Origin: Gamarada debralockiae
Lineage: Eukaryota; Ascomycota; Leotiomycetes; Helotiales; Hyphodiscaceae
Reading direction: 5' to 3'
Length of the DNA: 20,845 bases
Assembly (NCBI GenBank): GCA_002803225.1
Contig: NXFV01000232.1
Span: forward strand, 1 to 20,845
Part shown: positions 17,311 through 20,845 of the stretch, one piece after another
Layout: every line of letters begins with the position of its first letter
How positions within the stretch are numbered: the stretch's first letter is position 1
Notes under the pieces: generated by a model
The model's input: only the letters and a program-made list of their open reading frames with translations
Database searches by the model: none
What the model was told of the DNA's origin: nothing
Made by a program: the position numbers and the translations under genes

Positions 17311-18394
17311 ATGGCAGGATTCTTTGAGGTTGCTATAGTTCCAACCTTCAACAATATCACCGTCGTCATCGGCAGCTCCCTTGTGGCCGTGAGCCGTATG
17401 CCCGACACAACCGAAGCGTGGTTCATTGGACGCGAGGGATTAATTCAAGACGTCTACCAGTACGGCACAGATTTCACATCCTGGTCGAACTTTGAACTCG
17501 CTGGACCTGGAACTGCCAGCATTGGTGGCATTGCTGCACTCTCTCGTGCGCTCACCACCATGGAGATCTGGGTGAGGATGATTTCTCTTTCTCTACCACC
17601 CCCTAACGCCGCTCCCGTTTTATCTTCTGTGCTCCATTTGCTCTTAACGCAGCCTGGAAGAGCGAGATCTAGTTTATTTTTACGGCTGTACTTTTGAGGC
17701 TTTCTTAATCTTGGGACTTTCTTGACCCTGAGATTTTTCTGAAGAGAAATAGCCTCGTTGACCAGCTGATCATCTAGTGGATCAACAGCACAGGCGCAGT
17801 CAATGGTGCAGACTGGTACGAAAACAGTCCCTCATGGAAATTCTACAATGTCGCTCCTAATGGTACCGCCCACCCGGGGAGCCGAATTGCCGCCCTTAGT
17901 CGTGAAACAGCACCATGGATATCTGGTGGATCGGCTCTCAAGGCTCGGCTGAAGGTGCCAGCTGGAATATGGCTTATACCGGCTGGATTCATTACAGATT
18001 GGCAGATCCAGGCTCAGCGTCCCTTACTGGCGGTATTCATGGCGTCTCTCGCTTTCTCACCGGCTTAGAAATCTGGTGGGTTGGGCCAGGAGGCTCAATA
18101 CAAGGAGCCTGGATTGGGCCGGATGCAAGTGTATGGGACGGTTACTCCTACGATGGCTCGCCCTGGCTGACCTGGCAGCCCGCTGTTGGTGCCAGCGTTG
18201 GCGGCCCTGGCATCTGGGTAACGGGGAGTGGCGACTTAATGAGCGTCTACTGGACAACGGCGCTGGGTGGCATGGTACAACGCAACTTTGACAATGGGTG
18301 GTCCGATGCAAGCGTGTTGTCCTCCAGAGGGACGGTAGCGGCTGGGACAAGATATGTCTGGGATTGGAGGAGAGCAACGACTGGAACTGAATAG
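17311..18394 (+). CDS. Lectin-like Trp-repeat protein with a 1-nt frameshift (possible pseudogene)
   Basis: Exon 1 is 17311-17571 and exon 2 starts at 17778. The start has an ideal context (ACAAAATGG) behind a TATA box. The product is built from repeats of about 46 residues: GSAS..GGI.a.SR...tMEIWWIg..GsvqGA.WYE..W..Y.lA. MEIWW spans the intron junction; MDIWWIGSQGS and LEIWWVGPGGS follow. Such Trp-rich tandem units suggest a beta-propeller carbohydrate-binding lectin; the exact family is uncertain. No signal peptide is seen, so it may be cytosolic, as several fungal lectins are. The frame breaks at about 17908-17915: the upstream frame reads SRETAPW and ends at a stop at 18066-18068, while the frame of the remaining repeats starts at ATG 17915 and runs to 18394. 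One missing base explains it (878 coding nt; 879 would give 292 aa). It could be a recent pseudogene or a sequence error. Confidence 0.7.
17572..17777 (+). other. Intron of the lectin-like gene
   Basis: 206-nt intron with GTGAGG donor, CTGAT branch motif and TAG acceptor. It splits MEIW from WINSTG exactly inside the conserved MEIWWI motif, which supports the boundaries. It is longer than the other introns in the window. Confidence 0.8.
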
Positions 18395-20179
18395 GAGGGA
18401 TCTTTTGTGTCTCTCCAAAGCAGCAGTTGTTGTTTTCAGAATATGGCAGGGTCGTGTCCAGTGATTGAGGGAGATTGGGTTAGGAGGCACTTTTTTTCTC
18501 CATGTCTTGTGTTTCATGTATGGGTCTGGCTTCTTTTCTAGTCGAAGGATTGATGATTGCTCCCTTCAGTTGACCTTCAACAGCTCAACTGGAAAGTTCT
18601 GGAGAGTTCTGCGCCTGAAAATCCAACTTCAACCTAATATTTTATTCATGAATCAAATCAATTTCACTTGTCATCCCATTCATCAAAAGTCACAAGTATA
18701 GCATTTTTGAAAGCAGGAGGTTTTGGGGAGTCATAATTCGATTCAGACCTAACTAAAGTTTCTAGAGAAACAAAAGTATGCTTAGCACTTTCTGATGCCG
18801 CCTGTTGCATGGGGCCCATCCATACGAATTATTCGTAAATAAGATATTTAATTCATTAATTAGATGATAAATGCGAAAGAGACGTCTGATTGGTCAGTTA
18901 AACTATGGCACTGATATCTATAGGAACTATCACTCTTATCGGGTTGATATATTGCTTTTGTAAGGGATTGTTAAAACCCCTATTTAAGGATAAGTATAAA
19001 ACATCTAACGCAATACAAAATAGATAGGAAATCGATAGAATAAAGCTATCCCTGTCTACCTCCACGTCCCCCGCGTGTCCCTCCCCTAGTGGCGCCCCCC
19101 TCCTTTTTGTTCTGCCAGTGCTCCTAGCCCGTGTGTTGCTTCTTCATTCACTAGATTTTGCTGCTGCGCTAGTGCTTGGTAAAGGCTTAGTTTGACGTCG
19201 CTAAGTAGGAGGTCGAACCGGAATAACGTCACCTTTACTACTCCTCCTACTCCCTTCCCCTTAAGTGCCTAACAGATCAGGCTCAGAGTAGAAGAGGCAC
19301 AAGCTTGTCACCCTAGTACTTGATTCAACTCTTCCACACCGTTATTAGTTTAACGATTGCAGGCTGCTCGTTAATTGGCTTGAACCGTGCCTCTAAAGTT
19401 TATATCAGAGACTACCTTAGAAAGTATCACCTTAGAAAGTATCACCTTAGAAAGTATCACCTTAGAAAGTATCACCTTCCTCGTAGAATCGGCCTCGGTA
19501 GAAGTGGGCCTTAGATGTCTTGAACGTCATTATCTATACCATTCAATTAGTTGTAATGGAAGCGGCCAATATGTAAACCCCACTACATGTTCAATTAGTG
19601 CCCTGCTGTAATGGAAGTACAAGGAGCCCTTAGCATTCGTGCTCAAGTCTATCCCTTTGGAGACCGGATATGGAATCGCGCTGCTAGGTACTCCGTGGCG
19701 TAGTCGGAAAAGGTCCGAAAAGACCTTGCAATCAGGGCGAAAAGTCAGAAAAGAGGAAAGGTCTGGCTTAGGTCTACGGAAGCTCCGAAAGGTCTGGAAT
19801 AAGGCCCAGGCCTTGAAGGAGTAGTCTAGGCCCGTAGGGACTCGAAGGGGTTGATCTATACCCGCGGAAGCCCTGGAGGCCTAGAAGGCCATAAAGTACA
19901 GGGTGACCTGGGAACTGGAAGTCTAGACCTAGGTGACCTCCGAAGGGATCGGAAACGCCGATCTTAGCTCGTATGAGGCTAGTAGCTAGGAATGGAGTAT
20001 AAGTAAGGGCTGTTGACCTTACTTGGAGAAGGGCAAGCCTGAGTTTCTCATTCACAAGCGTACGAGTACTATGGAACCTCTTTTCAACCACCACTACTAT
20101 TGTCTCTTTTACCGCACTACTACTTCTCTGATATACTGTGATCCCTCCTGTTGGCCTCCAGCTACCTGTAACTGTTACA
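18395..20179. other. Intergenic and decayed repeat-like DNA
   Basis: No gene is recognised. The 3' flank of the lectin-like gene is followed by AT-rich DNA (18830-19040) with a TATAAAAC string near 18996. A pyrimidine-rich stretch (19050-19270) and a 15-bp minisatellite come next. Purine-rich degenerate sequence at 19690-19960 repeats motifs such as CCGAAAGGTCTGG and GGTCTAGG. It could be an old retroelement, but I found no reverse transcriptase, integrase or paired LTRs. Confidence 0.4.
19414..19473 (+). repeat. 15-bp tandem repeat, four units
   Basis: Four exact copies of accttagaaagtatc, followed by a partial fifth. It could encode a KYHLR-type repeat on the plus strand, but no gene surrounds it. 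Confidence 0.9.
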
Positions 20180-20575
20180 GAGCCCAGGTGATTCCTCCAC
20201 AAGCCTGCAAGGTACACATCTTCGAGTTTTGCACCCATTGAATCTCTTCTATACCGCTCACGCTCATGAGTGATTTTTGATAATGTTTCTAGCTGATCTG
20301 AGGCGAACGTTAGCGTGCAGAGCATTTACCTTGCAATGTAGAGCTACCAGGTCGAGTGAAAATACGTCATCAATGGTCGTCGAGGAGTTTCGAAGGGTTT
20401 TTCATTGGCGTGAACCTTCCATGACTACATTCCCGGGCGAGTTGATTAATCTGATAGCTCAGCACCTGGTGAGACAGCAGTGACTCTTGAGAAGCCCACA
20501 CACGAGCTGCAAGAGGTTGCTGTTTGTCCACACTTTCGGAAAAGAATTGTACAAAGGCTTTACCAGCCCCACGTC
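20180..20575 (-). pseudogene. HET-domain (heterokaryon incompatibility-type) gene relic
   Basis: On the minus strand, ARVWASQESLLSHQVLSYQ at about 20510-20454 matches the core HET signature (R.W..QE.LLS.RvL.Y), followed by ECSHGRF. Further on come W-stop-LYIAR, then LTFASDQLETLSKI and DVYLAGLWRNHL (to about 20183), which correspond to the later HET-protein blocks (LT..SDkL.alSgia; YLAGLW...L). Two in-frame stops and frame changes interrupt it, and the expected PSWSWAS block is not intact. HET proteins control self/non-self recognition and cell death when unlike hyphae fuse; this copy should not make a working product. The N-terminal part may continue beyond the right edge, but 20576-20845 shows nothing I could match. 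Confidence 0.7.
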
Positions 20576-20845
20576 ATTGAGGTGATATGGAATAGCGCAG
20601 GTTCCGAATTTATCAGGGTAAGAGCTTGCGCCATTGCTCTGCGTACACCTAGCCGAAACCCCACCACAAGCACATTTTTCTCAACTAATATTGCTTCTAT
20701 TGATACACAGTCTTTTATTCCTTATAGTACTTGTACTAGTGTATAATTTAATGTTCAGTTGCCATTCTTTTTGCAGCAACGACGTCCTCAATCTTACACG
20801 TGATTCTCTCTGTCAAATATCTCCACTTTTTCGGGTCTACCTGGT
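20576..20845. other. Right edge, no gene recognised
   Basis: Lies upstream of the HET relic on its strand. A minus-strand open stretch near 20760-20840 (DPKKWRYLTERIT...) is too short to assign. The window ends here, so a partial gene cannot be excluded. Confidence 0.3.

Noticed and set aside
18930..19270. Possible LTR and leader of a Ty1/copia-like retroelement (TTGATATATT..., TATAAAAC, then a pyrimidine-rich stretch)
   Set aside because: No second LTR, primer-binding site, or gag/pol block could be found in the window.
19774..20325. A 183-codon minus-strand open frame as a complete gene
   Set aside because: Only its first 50 or so codons match HET-protein blocks; the rest is translated simple, purine-rich sequence. 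It is the tail of the HET relic and not a gene.
1..20845. tRNA, rRNA or CRISPR features
   Set aside because: I saw no cloverleaf with conserved T-loop, no rRNA signature and no spaced direct repeats; the tandem repeats present have no spacers.

Overview
The window looks like nuclear DNA from a filamentous ascomycete (Pezizomycotina). Genes have short GT-AG introns with CTAAC, CTGAC or CTGAT branch motifs. The families are typical of that group: a tannase/feruloyl esterase, a transmembrane pepsin-like protein with a cytosolic tail, a Ser-rich wall protein and HET-domain debris. Gene islands sit in AT-rich, decayed, transposon-derived DNA. In the mariner relic, Trp codons have become TAG, as repeat-induced point mutation (RIP) would cause.

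Layout. (1) About 1011-4361: two well-matched inverted repeats enclose an apparently intact two-exon glutathione S-transferase gene (minus) and a decayed hypothetical gene (minus). (2) 5173-6933: a secreted tannase/feruloyl esterase, intronless, minus. (3) 6934-8870: non-coding, partly AT-rich. (4) 8872-12736: a three-exon gene (minus) for a 1247-aa secreted/membrane repeat protein with ten 5-residue repeats, about sixteen 30-residue repeats, a Ser tract, one membrane helix and a short basic tail. (5) 13584-15363: a divergently transcribed three-exon gene for a membrane-anchored pepsin-like protein that lacks one of its two catalytic Asp residues. (6) 15840-16360: relic of a Tc1/mariner transposase, minus. 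(7) 17311-18394: a two-exon lectin-like gene with Trp-rich repeats and a 1-nt frameshift. (8) 18400-20845: intergenic and decayed sequence with minisatellites and a HET-domain pseudogene (minus) at the right edge.

Three intact genes encode secreted or surface proteins (esterase, adhesin-like repeat protein, pepsin-like protein), so the block suggests extracellular or cell-wall biology. I see no biosynthetic cluster or operon-like logic. The most unusual items are the adhesin-like repeat protein, its divergent pairing with a probably inactive membrane pepsin-like protein, and the terminal-repeat pair around a GST gene. Splice sites, family names and functions come from reading the sequence and from memory; no database search was run.
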